Source: Cephalopachus bancanus
Lineage: Eukaryota; Chordata; Mammalia; Primates; Tarsiidae
Reading direction: 5' to 3'
DNA: 64,000 nt
NCBI GenBank assembly: GCA_027257055.1
Contig: JAPVLO010000232.1
Coordinates: 5,146,001-5,210,000, forward strand
Shown: one piece after another, positions 1 through 11,821 of the stretch
Layout: every line of letters begins with the position of its first letter
Numbering within the stretch: position 1 is the stretch's first letter
Made by a program: the position numbers and the translations under genes
The notes under the pieces: model-generated
Seen by the model: the letters and a program-made list of their open reading frames with translations, nothing else
Databases searched by the model: none
What the model was told of the DNA's origin: nothing

Positions 1-526
1 TTGATGTTAAGAGCTGTCGTTAGAGATTGGACGACTTGTGAGGTAAATTCAGGTCCATTATCTGATTGGATAGAGGAGGGGACTCCGAACCGAGGGATAA
101 TATGTTTGGCTAAAATGGATCCCACCGTAGCAGCCCATTTATTGGAGGTGGGGAAAGCTTCGACCCACCCGGAAAAGGTGTCGACAAAGACTAGAAGATA
201 TTTGGTGTTACGGACAGGGGGCATAACAGTGAAATCCATTTGCCAGTCTGACCCGGGGAGCTCTCCCCTAGCCTGGTGGGTGGGGAATGTTCTGGGTTTC
301 AAGGATGTGTTGGGGTTTGTTCGGAGGCAGGTGGAGCATTGGGAGGAAAGAGTGTGTATGAGTTTTGTATGTTCTGAGGTGAGGTGAAAGAATGTTTTAA
401 GGAAAGAGGTGAGGGCTGCTGGATTAGGGTGGAAAATCGAGTGCAGATAGGGTATGATATTGGAGAGTTGTGGGGCCTCATTTGCTGACGAGGAGGAGGC
501 ATTAACAAGTATGGCAGGAAGAGGTT
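1..526 (-). pseudogene. Integrase N-terminal part of ERV copy 1 (cut by window edge)
   Basis: Positional and sequence homologue of the copy 2 integrase at about 21870-22400: the stretches around 200-260 and 22040-22100 match base for base over long runs. Frames are interrupted here. The region covers the zinc-binding domain and the first catalytic-core aspartate; the rest lies beyond position 1. Confidence 0.7.
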
Positions 527-2064
527 TTAGGGCCGTGTGGCGGGTCGCTCTGTCGGCTCATGAGTTTCCTTGGGTGATAAAAGATGAATTGACCTGGTGG
601 GCTTTGCAGTGGGAGATGCCAATGGCTTTGGGAGTAGGGAGGCTTGAAGGAGGTCAGAAATAAGCTCAGCATTTATGATGGCTGATCCCTTGGTGGTTAG
701 TAGTCCCTGTTCCTGCCAGATAGCTGAGTGTGAAACCAGGATGTGGAAGACATACTTGGAGTCGGTGTAAAGTGACAGAGAGTGTCCAGCCGCCAGCTGG
801 AAGGCTCGAATAACCGCTGTGAGTTCTGCCTGCTGGTTGGTGGTGTGAGGCGGGAGAGGGTTAACTTCAATGACATCAGTGGCTGAGGTGACAGCGTATC
901 CTGCTACTCGGGACCCCTCATGTATGTACGAACTTCCGTCTGTGAACCATATGTAAGAGGGCTTAGATAAGGGTCCTTCCTGAATATGTACGGGACAGGG
1001 AAGTAGGGACTCGAGGACCTCAACACAGTTATGGATTGGAGTGTCAGTGGGAGAGGAAGGAAGTAGTGAGGCCGGGTGAAGAGGTGCACAAGCTTGGAAG
1101 GAGATGGAAGGATCTTGGATAAAGAAGATTAGAAGGGAAAGAACCCGGCCGGGAGGGAGTGTTTTGACGCCCTTATATACTAGGAGGTGATGTAGATGAT
1201 GGGGGAAGTTACAGTGATAGGTGCTCCAAATGTGAGTTTTTTTTGATTCACACACCAGCAAGTGGGTGGCTGATAGAGCCCGCAGGCACGGGGCCCATCC
1301 CTGGACTGTGTGGTCTAGTTGTTTTGAAAGACAGACTACAGGGGCAAACGTTTGTCCGCTAAATTGACCTAGGACTCCTAAGGCTGTACCCTTATTTTTG
1401 TGGATGTATAGGGTGAAGGGCCGGAGGATATCGGGTAGCCGTAGGGCAGGGGCCTGGAGGAAAGCCTGTTGGAGGGCAGTAAAAGGCTGTTTAACAGCTG
1501 AGAGGGAGAGTAAGCGATCCTTTGGGTCGCCTTTAGCGAGGTTGTAGAGTGGCTTGGCGAGAAGGGCGAAATTGGGGATCCAGGCTCGGAAGTAGCCCGC
1601 TAATCCCAAAATTGACTGGATTTCCTCTTTTGTCTTTGGTGTTTGGAGGGATTGAATAACGACGTTACGGTTGGTTGTTATGGCCTTTTGTTGGTGTGAG
1701 ATGGCAACCCCAAGGTAGGTGACCTGTGTTTTGGACAATTGAGCCTTTTGGGGGGAGACTTGGTATCCCTTTTCTGCTAGGAAGTTAAGGAGTAGGGCCG
1801 TGTCATTGTGAGAGTCTGTAAGCGAGGAGCTGCATAAGAGGAGATCATCTACATATTGAAGTAGAGTGGATTTTGAGAGTGATAGGAGTGTGAGGTCTGC
1901 TGCGAGTGCCTGACCAAAGAGGTGAGGACTATCTCGAAATCCGTGTGGGAGGACTGCCCATGTGAGTTGTTGGGAGTGGCGGGAAACGGGGTCGGTCCAG
2001 GTAAAGACAAAAATGTCTTGAGAGTCAGCTGCCAAGGGAATGGTGAAGAATGCGTCTTTGAGGT
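527..2064 (-). pseudogene. RT palm/thumb/connection and RNase H of ERV copy 1
   Basis: The longest surviving retroviral frame here (about 500 codons). It contains the polymerase motif YVDD (codons at 1844-1855, context LQYVDDLLL), the connection domain and RNase H. Catalytic acidic residues of RNase H are visible in WFTDGSS, QQAELTAV and LYTDSKYVF. The frame runs to 527, near the integrase start. The upstream frameshift means it lacks RT motifs A and earlier in the same frame. Confidence 0.85.
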
Positions 2065-2859
2065 CTATAACTGAAAAATAAGTTGCCGTTGGAGGAATGG
2101 TGGACAGGATGGTATGGGGTTGGGGACTAGTGGGTGGATGGGGAGAACGGCTGCATTTATTTGTCGGAGGTCTTGGACGAGCCAGTAGGTTCCATCGAGT
2201 TTTATGATGGCCAGAATGGGAGTATTGTAAGGCGAGTTGGTGGGTCTCAAATACCCCTTCTGTAGCAGGGTTTTTATGACAGGTTGTAGACCTAGCAGAC
2301 TGGCCCTGGGGAGGGGATATTGTGGCTGACTAGGGTGGGTGGATGGGTTTTTTAACTGGATGTGAATGGGCGGACACCGGGCTAATGAAGGGGTGTGTAT
2401 GTACCAAATCAGTGGGTTGACCACTGAGGCAAGTGGGGGAGGGAGTGAGGTAGGTTGTGGGGAGGAGGTAGAGGCTAAAAGGGAGGAGTAAGGAAGTTGT
2501 TGGGGATGGGTTAGTGAGGGCAGCACTGGGGTTGAAAGTAATGGATGCCTGAAATTTAGCCAAGATATCCTGTCCCATAAGGGGTACGGGGCATTGAGGC
2601 ATGACCAAGAAGGAGTGGGTAAATGGGATATTAGCAAATATGCATGTTAGCATAGGGGTTATGTGTGGGATAATGGTTTGGCCCCCTACCCTGACTACCG
2701 GGGACTGAGACGGTGAGGTTGGCCCCCAGAACTCCCATAGGACAGAAAGAGTGGCCCCAGTGTCTAGCAGGAAGAGGATGGGACGTCCATCAACCGTATT
2801 TTGACCCTAGGCTCCCGAGCATTTGAGATATGTGCTGGGTGGGGGAACCCAGGGCCCCG
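2065..2859 (-). pseudogene. pro and N-terminal RT of ERV copy 1
   Basis: The protease active-site DTGA is encoded at 2753-2764 (context LLDTGAT), followed by the LMGQDILAKF end of protease typical of class I ERVs. The reverse-transcriptase fingers follow in another frame, with YLRPTNSPYNTPILAI and LVQDLRQINAAV. At least one frameshift separates protease from RT, and another follows near 2060, so no Pol precursor can be made. Confidence 0.8.
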
Positions 2860-3813
2860 TCACTCCAAGGCAGCCATGCCCAGTATGTCCAGGGTGGAGT
2901 TGGGGGCTGACCCTGCTCCTCTCTGGGGGCCAGAGCAGTCCACCACCCAATGTCCCAGAAGGTTGCATTTGGGGCAAGGTTTTGATGGAGGTTTGGGGTT
3001 AGGGCAGACTCGCGCCCAGTGTCCCTCCTTGCTGCACTTGAAACAGGGCCCTGGTGGGTCACATTTGGTTTGGACGCCTCCCTTACTGTTACGGGGGCCT
3101 GTGTCTGTCCTGCGGAGAGCCTGAGCTAGCATTTGATATTTTTGTCGCTTAGCCTTTTTATCTCGGTTGTGGTATACCTTAAAGGCAGTAGCCAAAACCT
3201 CATTTTGGGGTGAAAGGGGCCCTTGATCTAGCCTTTTTAATTTAGACCTAATGTCAGGGTAACTTTGAGAGAAAAAGTAAGTCATAAGGAGTTGTTGTCC
3301 ATCCGGAGATTCAGGGTCCAAATTGGTAAACTGTTGGAGGGCTTTTGTGAGGCAGTTGAGGAAGGAGGAAGGGTCTTCATTCTTTTCCTGGATTATTTCC
3401 TGCAGCTTTTCAAAGTTAAAAACCTTTTGCACTGCCCTCCTTAACCTGGAAAGGAGACAGGTGGAAAATTGATCTCTGGCCTGGAGGCCATTCGGGGAAT
3501 TATAATCCCACTCAGGGTCTTGGTCTGGGACTGCTACTGCCCCAAGGAGATGTGTTGGGGAGGTCTGGTGGACCTCATCTGCATATGTCCTTGCCTGTTC
3601 CCAGACCCTTCTCCATTCTTCGGGGAGAAGAGTGTTGGAGAAGACCATGTAAATGTCATGAAAGGTGAGGTTGTAAGCCTGGAGAAGGTATTGAAATTCC
3701 TTGGTGTAGGTGGCTGGGTTAGTTTTGTAAGACCCCAGTTTTTTCTCTATTTGGGATACACCTGAGATGGAAAATGGGACGTGTACTCGGACAATGCCTT
3801 CAGCGCCCACCAC
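2860..3813 (-). pseudogene. gag of ERV copy 1, capsid and nucleocapsid
   Basis: An open frame of 317 codons. The N-terminal part shows a gammaretroviral capsid with a major-homology-like stretch (FEKLQEIIQEKNEDPSSFL) and the usual DPESPDGQQLL that follows it. The C-terminal part is a basic nucleocapsid with two CCHC knuckles, CFKCSKEGHWARVC and CPKCNLLGHWVVDC, both with all metal ligands. MLV-type Gag has one knuckle, so the second is worth noting. It ends near the gag/pro boundary. Confidence 0.85.
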
Positions 3814-4346
3814 TTCACAGAGAGGTGCGAGAGTGGCAGGATTCGTTTTAGAGTGGTTATGGGAGGACTACAAGGGGGGAGGGGTGGATACAGGCTAGGA
3901 ATGGCGGGGATAGGTGAGGCTTGAAGCGGCTGAGGTTGAGGGGAGGGTTGTCAATACAGAGGGGGCTCATCCGCGGGGTCAAAGTCGGAGTTGGGAGAGG
4001 TGGCTGGGGAGGAGGGGGTTTTAGCCAAGAGGAGGTGAGAGGGTTTACAAGAGAGACAGAGGCAGGGATGTTCTCGGAGAAGGGAGAAAGATTGGACGTA
4101 GGGAATCTCTGCCCATTTTTCTGAACACTTGCAGAAGTTATAGAGATCCCAAATAATGACGGGATTTAGGGACCCACGTGGGGGCCACTTACTTTGGTAC
4201 TTATCTAAGGGATAGGTAGGCCAGTTTTGGGTACTGAGGCAGATTAGATGCTTAGGCTTAATATCGGGAGTGAGGGAGAGTGTAGAAAGATTATTTAAGA
4301 GGCACTTGAGTGGGGAGTCAACCAGAAGAGATGATGAGTTTCCCAT
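3814..4346 (-). pseudogene. gag of ERV copy 1, matrix part
   Basis: An ATG at 4346 opens a 131-codon frame beginning MGNSSS, with Gly2 as a typical N-myristoylation site of matrix proteins. It is rich in Trp/Pro/Leu in the manner of gammaretroviral MA. The frame stops near 3951, before the proline-rich p12 region and capsid. The MA-capsid junction (3814-3950) appears shortened relative to copy 2, so the Gag precursor is broken. A leader of about 480 bp separates it from the primer site. Confidence 0.75.
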
Positions 4347-4822
4347 GTTAGCAGTGGGGGCTGGTCAGGGCATCCCCTGGACAAGTGACCACTGAGGAAT
4401 GGGAGGGTTACAAGAAAGCCTGTCGTCACAGGTCATTATTGTAGACCTGGATTCCTGGAGAATCGAGGGGGTTAAGGGCAACCCGGTACCAGGATTTTTG
4501 ACAAAGTTACCCAAAACTGGGAGGGAAGGCTTGAAATCTCTAGCAGCTGAGGGAAAACCGATAGGGGTCCACTGTGGTTGTATAGACCTAGGTGGTGTGT
4601 AGTCCCCCCCTTGCCCGGGGCCAAAGGAGATGCCGAACGATCAATGGTCAGTTTCCTCCAGTTATCCCAGGCAAGGTTTTAGGTTTTCAGTATGGGGACA
4701 CTTACCAATCCGAAGGCCGGTGGTGAATGTAGCATCGGTGTTCAGGAGAATGGGCAAAGGCCTTAAGGGGTGAGTCCCACCGGTGCTGGGATGGGGTCCT
4801 GCCTTGGGGTGAAAGAATCCCT

Positions 4823-4840
4823 ATCCAAGTCACGGCACCA
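4823..4840 (-). other. Primer-binding site, tRNA-His type (copy 1)
   Basis: Read on the - strand: TGGTGCCGTGACTTGGAT, one base downstream of the LTR. This is the complement of the 3' end of tRNA-His with one mismatch (T for C at position 14), as in HERV-H-type elements. Confidence 0.85.
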
Positions 4841-4841
4841 A

Positions 4842-5222
4842 TGAAAGACAGTGGCACGCGGTGAGACTCAACACCCGTTAAGGCCAAGAGATTTTAATGG
4901 GACAAACACGGTGGCTACAGAACCTGAGAATCAAGCTGCAGCATGGAGGCAGGGGTGTGGTAGGTTTTATAGGAATTTAAAGCGACCTGTCGGTTACCTA
5001 TTGGTCGGCAGGTGAGGCATTTTTGGGATTGGCAGGGGCTTTCGCGGTACGGGAACGGTGGGCTTTGTTGTAGAAGAAGAACCCGGAAAGCCTTGTCCGA
5101 GCCTTCATGTTAGTTTGTCCAGGCGCCTTCTTAGGCGGGAGCACCATTTTAGGTGGGGGCCACGCCTAGGCTTAGCTCTTGGAGGGGGCAGGTTCCTCAT
5201 TGTGGCTGGCTGGGGCCTTTCA
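4842..5222 (-). repeat. 5' LTR of ERV copy 1
   Basis: A 381-bp segment bounded by TG...CA (as written on +, TGAAAGACAG to GGGCCTTTCA), directly abutting the primer-binding site. On the - strand it has a CCAAT box (around 5000) upstream of a TATAAAA box (around 4966-4974). A poly(A) signal is degenerate. Its first 60 bp on + are loosely alignable with the LTRs of copy 2; the rest is not, so this is a different LTR subfamily. The outer boundary at 5222 is inferred from the terminal CA only. Confidence 0.72.
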
Positions 5223-5549
5223 GAGGGTACACTTAAAACCCAAACTTCTTCACTACTGTACAATCTACCCATGTAACCAAAAATTATTTGTGCCCCCTAA
5301 AGCTATTGCAATTTTTAAAAATTATCTTATGCCTTTATGTATCCTGTGTCTTCCTAGAAATTCTGTATCCTCTTCCTAGTCCACACTCAACCTTTGCCAA
5401 TTGATTAAAATTTTAACTGAATGTTCCCTACTGAAATCTAACCCAGGTAAGCTAGTGCTCATGTCCTGTCTCTCTTTGGAAGTGCCTAAAACATTGGATT
5501 AGGCAGTTGCCCTGCAACCATAGGACTTTGAGAAGTTCAAAAAACTTGT
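5223..5549. other. Intergenic/intronic, short old L1 3' end
   Basis: No gene seen. Around 5240-5325 the text CACTACTGTACAATCTACCC followed by a run ending CCCCCTAAAGC resembles the 3' end of an old L1 on the + strand. The remainder is not recognised. Confidence 0.4.
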
Positions 5550-5882
5550 GAATACTTGTGAATAATGCCAATTGGATCAAATTGGTTGCTGGAGTTGTTT
5601 ACATCTCTAGTATTCTTACTGAGATTTTGTCTACTTGTTCTATCAGTTATTGGGAGAGGAGTGTTAAGATTTCTAACTTTGTGGGATTTTTTTCCTCCCT
5701 TTAATGTTTCCAGTTTTCATGTATTTTGAAACATACTTGATTATTACAATGCTGTTCTGATAAGTTGCCTGTTTGAAGACTAGAAAATGTTCCTTTTTAT
5801 CTCTAGCGTTATACTGTATCTTTATGTTTTTTGGTGTTAACATAGCCAATACCAGCTTTCTTATGTTTACCATTTGCTTGAA
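5550..5882 (-). mobile_element. Ancient L1 (L1M type), ORF2 early part, piece 1
   Basis: The - strand matches old L1 ORF2 just after the endonuclease (words around AACAAGTAGACAAAATCTCAG on -). It is the lowest-coordinate piece of one ancient element continued at 6218, 13386, 16872, 17346, 17965 and 28010. Confidence 0.6.
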
Positions 5883-5892
5883 ATAACTCCCC

Positions 5893-6207
5893 CCTTGCTG
5901 GGTGCAGTGACTCACGTCCATAATCCCAGCACTTTGGGAGGCAGAGGCGAGAGGATTGCCTGAATCCAGGGGTTTGAGGTTAGCCTGGGCAATTGGGTGA
6001 GACCTCATCTCTACAATAAATCAAAAAAATTAGCCAGATGTGGTGGCACACACTTGTGGTTCCAGCTACTTGGAAGGCTGAGACAGAAGTATCGCCTGAG
6101 CCCAGCTGGTTAAGGCTACGGTGGCTGTGATCATGCCACTGCACTCTAGCCTGGGCAACAGAGTAAGACTCTTACTCAAAAAAAAAAAAAGAAAGAAAAG
6201 AAAAGAG
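5893..6207 (+). repeat. Alu-type dimeric SINE
   Basis: Left arm from CTTGCTGGGTGCAGTGACTC, middle CAATAAATCAAAAAAATTAGCC, right arm ending CTCTTACTC-A(12) with a GAAA-rich tail. Flanked by ATAACTCCCC (5883-5892) and ATAGCTCCCC (6208-6217), a 10-bp duplication with one mismatch. Inserted in the ancient L1. Confidence 0.9.
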
Positions 6208-6217
6208 ATAGCTCCCC

Positions 6218-6343
6218 ACTTTTACTTTTAATCTTTCTATTAAATTATATTTAACAGTCTCTTGTAGAGAACATATAGTAACACCTTGCTTTCTTCATCT
6301 TGTCTGACAATCTGTCTTTTTATTAGAATGTTTGCTAGTTTAC

Positions 6344-6384
<41 letters not shown>

Positions 6385-6840
6385 ATATATATATTTGGGT
6401 TTAAGTCTACTATCTTATTAATTGGTTCATCTAATTTTTATTCCTCAGTTATTTACTCCTTCCCCCCCTTTTTGGAGGTTAATCAAATACATCTTAGCAT
6501 TTCATTTTAGTTACTATATTATTTTCTTACATATTTCTTTCCTTATTTTTATTCTGGTCACTATAGTTATTAAATATGCATCCTTAACTTAGCACAATGT
6601 ATTTAATATTAGTATTATACCCTTATTTGTTTTAAACATGTCAGTTGTCATCAAAGAAATCAAGAGGAAAAATAGTCTTTTATATTTATTTACATATTTA
6701 CCTTTTCTTCTCCTATATAGTCCTTCCTGTAGCTCTGAATTGCCATTTGGCATCATTGTTCTTCAATTCAAAGAATTTCCTTTAGCATTTATCTTCAGTG
6801 TAAGTCACCTGACAGTGAGTTCAGATTTTGTTTGCCTAAT
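6218..6840 (-). mobile_element. Ancient L1 (L1M type), inter-ORF and ORF1 3' part, piece 2
   Basis: Continues piece 1 after the SINE. TTACATT at about 6340 and GTTTAAGTCTACTATC at 6398 match the L1 inter-ORF region on the opposite strand, followed by poorly conserved ORF1 sequence. Contains the GT microsatellite. Confidence 0.5.
6346..6382. repeat. (GT)n microsatellite
   Basis: About 18 perfect GT units, followed by an ACATATATATAT tail. Confidence 0.97.
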
Positions 6841-6889
6841 GATTTTTTTTTTTGTAGTTATAAAGGCTTTTAATATTTTTATTTATTTA

Positions 6890-6969
6890 TTTTTTTCGCC
6901 TTTAAATTTTTTAACCATGGGGGTACAATTCAGGGTTAGATATACAAATATTCATTGTGCAGGCTTTTA
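6890..6969 (-). mobile_element. Short L1 3'-end remnant
   Basis: GGGGGTACAATTCAGGGTTA and the following text resemble the first bases (on +) of other antisense L1 3' ends here (13575, 35670). It is truncated where the young L1 begins. Confidence 0.5.
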
Positions 6970-7238
6970 ATTTTTTTTTCATAATCAATATTTTTTCTTA
7001 TGGTTTTGTGGGGTACAGTTAATGGTTAGGTGTACAATTACATTTCATTCAGAAACCCTGTTGATAAGAGGTGTTTCCCCATCCCCAGACAGATATTTGC
7101 TACTGTTAATCCCATCTCCCTCCCCCACCATAGTTTCCCAGTACCGTCAGTCATTTTCTTATAGTATTACATTGGATGTTCAAGGTCCATTATATGAGTG
7201 AGAACATGTGATACTCGGATCTTTGTTTCTGTGAGAGG

Positions 7239-10200
7239 TCACTCAGTATTATAGACTCTAGTTCCATCCAGGTTGCTGCAAAATTCATGATTTTGTTCCT
7301 TTTTATGACTGTGTAGTATTCCATCATGTATATGTACCACATTTTTAATCCATTTCTCTTTTGATGGGCAGCATGGTTGTTTCCAGGTTCTTGCTATTGT
7401 GAGCAACGATGCGATAAACATACACGTGCAGGCATCTTTTTTATAGAGTGATCTGAGTTCTTCAGGATATATTCCCAGTAGGGGGATTGCGGGGTCATAT
7501 GGGAGGTTGACATTTAGAGCTTTTAGGAATCGCCACACTGCTTTCCACAGAGGTTGCACTAGTTTACACTCCCACCAACAGTGTAGAAGTATTCTCTTTT
7601 CGACACACCTGCTCCAGCAGCTGTTATTTTTTGAGTTGTTGATAATTGCCATTCTGACTGGAGTTAGGTGGTATCTCAGTATGGTTTTGATTTGCATCTC
7701 CCTGATGATTAGTGAGGTTGAACATTTCTTCATGTGTTTGTTGGGTGCTCGGATGTCTTCTTTTGTGAAGTGTCTGTTCATATCTTTTGCCCATTTTATA
7801 ATGGGGTTGTTTGTTTTTTTCTTTTCAGCACATTTGAGTTCCTTATAGATCCAGGATGTTAAGCCTTTGTCAGACCTGGTGTTGGCAAATACTTTTTCCC
7901 AGTCTGTAGACTGTCTCCCTGCTCTCTTGGTGGTTTCTTTGGCCTTGCAGAAGCTTGTCAGTTTAATAAGGTCCCACTTGTCTATCTTCTCGCTTATGAC
8001 CTGTGGGTTTCGGGTTTTGTTCAGGAATTGGATGCCAGTTCCGATTTCCATGAGGGTATATCCTTCATTTTCTAAGGTTCTTATGGTTTGAGGTTTTACA
8101 TTTAGGTCTCTGATCCATTTGGAGTTAACCTTTGTGTATGGGGATAGATAGGGATCCTGTTTCAATCTTCTGCATGTGGTCAGCCAGTTTTTCCAGCACA
8201 ATTTACTGAATAGGTTCTCCTCTCCCCAGTGGTAGGTGGTGGAGGCCTTGTCGAAGATGAGTTGGTTGAGAAATTGAGGTTTTGCTTCTGGAATCTCAAT
8301 TCTATTCCATTGATCTATAAGCCTGTTCCTATACCAACACCAAGCTGTTTTGATGATTGTAGCTTTATAGTAAAGTTTGAAGTCTGGTAATGTGATACCA
8401 CCTGCTTTGTTTTTTTTGCTGAGGATTGTTCTGGCTATTCTTGGACGTTTGTGTTTCCATATGAATTCCTGTGTTGTCTTTTCTAGGTCTGAGAAGAATG
8501 TTGCTGGTAATTTGATGGGTATTGCATTGAATTTGTAGATTGCCTTAGGTAAGATGGACATCTTCACAATGTTGATTCTTCCAATCCATGAGCATGGGAT
8601 ATTTTTCCACTTGTTTGTGTCATCATTGATTTCTTTGAGCAGTGTTTTGTAATTTTCATTGTAAAGGTCTTTCATGTCTATGGTTAGGAAGATACCAAGG
8701 TATTTCATTTTTTTGTGGCTATTGTGAATGGAATTGTGTTTTTTATTTGGGTTTCTGTTTGTTTATTATTGGTGTAGAGAAATGCGATTGTCTTTTGTAC
8801 ATTTATTTTGTATCCTGAGACTTTGCCAAAGGCCTTTATCAGTGCAAGGAGGTTTTTGACAGATTCTCTTGGGTTTTCAAGGTACACAATCATATCATCT
8901 GCAAAGAGAGATTCTTGACTTCCTCTTTTCCTATTTGGATACCCCTAATTGCCTTCTCATCCCTGATTGCTCGAGCTAGTACTTCCAATACTATGTTGAA
9001 CAGGAGGGGTGAGAGTGGTTTTCAGGGGAAATGGTTCCAACTTTTATCCATTTAGGAGTATGCTGGCTGTGGGTTTCTCGTAGATGGCTTTTACTATTTT
9101 GAGGTATGTTCCCCATATGCCTAGATGTTCACGGGTTTTTATCAAGAAGGGGTGCTGGATTTTATCAAAAACTTTTTCTGCATTTAATGATATAATCATG
9201 TGGTTTTTGTTTTGACATCTGTTGATGTATTTAATTACATTTATGGTTTTATGAATGTTGAACCAGCCTTGCATCCCAGGAATGAAACCTACTTGGTCAT
9301 GGTGGATGATTTTTGAGATGTATTGCTGAATTCGGTTTGCTAGGATCTTGTTGAGAATTTTAGCATCTATGTTCATCAAAGATATTGGCCTGTAGTTCTC
9401 TTTCTTTGTTGGATCTTTACCTGGCTTGGGTATCAATGTGATGTTGGCTTTGTAAAATGATTTGGGGAGAGTTCCATCTTTTTCAATCTCCTGGAATACC
9501 TTCAGTAGGATTAGTATCAGCTCCTCCTTAAATGTCTTGTAGAATTCTGCTGGAAAGCCATCTGGACCAGGGCTTTTTTTTTGTAGGAAGTTTTCTTATT
9601 ACTTAGTCGATTTCCTTGATTGTTGTTGGTCTATTTAGGGTCTCAATTTCTTCTGGTTCCAACCTAGGTAGGTTGTGTGATGTCAGAAAGTCCTCCATTT
9701 CATTAAGGTTTTCAAGTTTGTTTCCATACAAGTGTACGTAGTAGTCTCTAATGATCTTTTGTATTTCTTCAGGGTCAGATGTGACTTCATTTTTTGTGCT
9801 TCTGATTGTGCGTTTTGGTTTTTTTTCTCATTTTTTCTTGGTCAGTCTAGCTAGGGGGACCATCAATCTTGTTTATCCTTTCAAAGAACTAGCTTTTTGT
9901 TTCATTGATTTTTTTTTTTTTGTATTATCTTTTTGTCTTCTATGTCCTGGATTTGGGCTTTTATTTTGGTGATCTGGATTCTTCTGCTGAATTAGGGTTT
10001 TTGTGGTCTTGCTTTTCCAGCTTCTTTAGGTGGCTTGTTAGGTTGTTAATTTGTGTTAGTTCCATTTTCTTCATGTGTGTTTGTAGGGATATAAATTCCC
10101 GTCTTACTACAGCTTTCAAGGCATCCCAGAGATTTTGGCAAGATGTTTCTTCATTTTCATTTGTTTCCAGGTATCTTTTGATCTCTGTTTTGATTTCATC

Positions 10201-10980
10201 ATTGACCCAGGAGTTGTTTAGCATCATGCTGTTTAGTTTCCATTTCTTTGTGGGCTTTGGGGGTTCTTTGTTGGTGTCAATGTTTATTTTTATTCTACTG
10301 TGATCCGAGAAGGTGCATGGTAGAATTTCTGTCCTTTTAAATTTGCTTATGGTTGATTTATGGCCAATTACTTGGCCGATCTTAGAATATGTTCCATGCC
10401 GTGATGAGTAGAATGTATATTCTGTGGTCTTTGGATGGAGTGTTCTGTAGGTATCAATTAAGTCCATTTGGTCCAAAGTCACATTGAGGTTCCGGATGTC
10501 CTTCCTGATTTTTTGTCCTGATGATCTGTCTAGGGTTGTAAGTGGGGTATTAAATTCCCCAGTTATGATGGTGTTAGAGTCAATATCTTTCTTTAGTTTT
10601 CCTAGAAGTTGCTTTATGAAAGTTGGCACACCTATGTTGGGTGCATATATGTTTAGGATAGATATTTCTTGCTGATGGATTCTGCCTTTTATCATTATGT
10701 AGTGGCCTTCTGTATCTTTTTTGATTTTTAATAGCTTGAAGGGTATTTTGTCTGAAATTAAAATCGCCACTTCTCCTTTCTTTTGTATTCCGTTCACCTG
10801 AAAGTTTGTTTCCCATCCTCTTACTTTGAGTCTGTGGGTGTCCTTTATAGTGAGGTGAGTCTCTTGGAGGCAATAGATTGTTGCCTGATGATATTTTATC
10901 ATTTTGCCATTCTATGTCTTTTCAGTGGTGCATTTAGTCCATTCACATTTAGGCTAATAATTGAAATGCAAGAGTTGATC
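7239..10980 (-). pseudogene. L1 number 1 ORF2 (endonuclease/reverse transcriptase), broken
   Basis: Surviving frames: endonuclease with QETHLTIKDTHRLK and LNIYAPN (9961-10902), reverse transcriptase with MIPKPGKD and [14 protein letters not shown] (9044-9436), the catalytic FADD at about 8892-8908, and the C-terminal region with the Cys-rich [13 protein letters not shown] (7239-8708). At least four frame breaks separate them, including one near the start of the endonuclease around 10900. The catalytic motifs survive, but no full ORF2p can be made. Confidence 0.88.
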
Positions 10981-11056
10981 CCTGTCATAAGGTTCTTACA
11001 GAGTTGTTCCTGTTTGTTGTCTTTCTTTGGGTTTTGGAGTTGGTTCATGTGTGTTT

Positions 11057-11821
11057 TTAATCTTTTGCCTGTACTCTTGTGAAGAATCGTCGTTCTTTTT
11101 CATTTTCTTTTGTGTTCAATACTTTCTTAAGTGTTTCTTGTAGAGGTGGTCTGGTGGCAGTGTAGGTTCTTAGGGGTTGCATATCTGGAAAAGATTTCAA
11201 TTCTCCCTCACTAATGAAGCTTAGTTTGGCTGAGAAGGTTATTCTTGGTTGAAATTGCTTATCTTTTAGAACTTTGAAGATAGGACTCCAGGTTCTCCTA
11301 GCCTGAAGTGTTTCTGTGGATAAATCTGCTGCTATTCTAATTGGTCTTCCCTGTTGGATAGTCTGGCCTTTTTCTCTTGCTGCTTTTAGGATTTTTTCTT
11401 TTATAGCTACTTTATTTAGGCAAATTATTATGTGTCTGGGAGTTGGTCTTCTCATTTGTTGTCTTGCAGGGGTTCTCTGAATCTCTTGTGTTTGAATTTT
11501 TTCATCCTTGATGAGATGAGGGAAGTTTTCTTGAATGATTTCATGAAATGTTTGTTCCAGTGTGGCTTCTGTTTCTCTCTCTGCCTCAGGAAGCCCAATT
11601 ACTCTTAGGTTTAGTCTCTTGAAGTGATCATTCTTCTCTTGCAGGTTTTGTTCTGTCTTTTTTATCTTCTTTTCTATGCTTTTGACAGTTTGGGTTAGTT
11701 CTGTGTTTTGGTCTTTGAGCTCTGAGATTCTTTCTTCTGCTTGGCTAATTCTGCTTTCCATACTTATTAGTCTGTTATTTATTTCCATGACAGTATTCTT
11801 TACTGCTGTTATTTCTGACAT
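11057..11821 (-). pseudogene. L1 number 1 ORF1 protein (RNA-binding chaperone)
   Basis: ATG at 11821 opens 254 codons: a coiled coil of about 65 residues (SRISQAEERISELKDQNTEL), an RRM-like domain (LNLRVIGLPEAE; ENFPHLIKDEKIQTQEIQR; RRPTPRHIIICL), and a C-terminal domain (AADLSTETLQARRTW, FISEGELKSF). ORF1p trimerises and coats L1 RNA. It lacks the 70-odd residues usually found before the coiled coil. An in-frame TAA lies upstream, and the same TAA is seen in L1 number 3. Confidence 0.85.

Larger units (their letters stand above)
1..5222 (-). mobile_element. Class I endogenous retrovirus, copy 1 (5' portion, truncated by window edge)
   Basis: A provirus reading right to left: LTR (4842-5222), tRNA-His-like primer site (4823-4840), leader, gag (to about 2860), protease, reverse transcriptase, RNase H, and the first part of integrase at the window edge. 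Two CCHC zinc knuckles in nucleocapsid are an uncommon class I arrangement. Its proteins are clearly homologous to those of copy 2 but diverged. Gag and pol each carry frame breaks, so it is defective. The 3' half and the other LTR lie left of position 1, so its target duplication cannot be checked. Confidence 0.93.

Noticed and set aside
1..387. 128-codon open frame on the + strand at the window start
   Set aside because: It is the antisense of ERV copy 1 integrase and starts at TTG; the - strand has the recognised protein.
4823..4840. tRNA gene fragment
   Set aside because: Only 18 bases match tRNA-His and they sit exactly beside an LTR, so this is a retroviral primer site.
7507..8091. Several + strand frames over L1 number 1
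   Set aside because: They are antisense shadows of ORF2 and show no protein family; the same shadows recur over L1 numbers 2 and 3.
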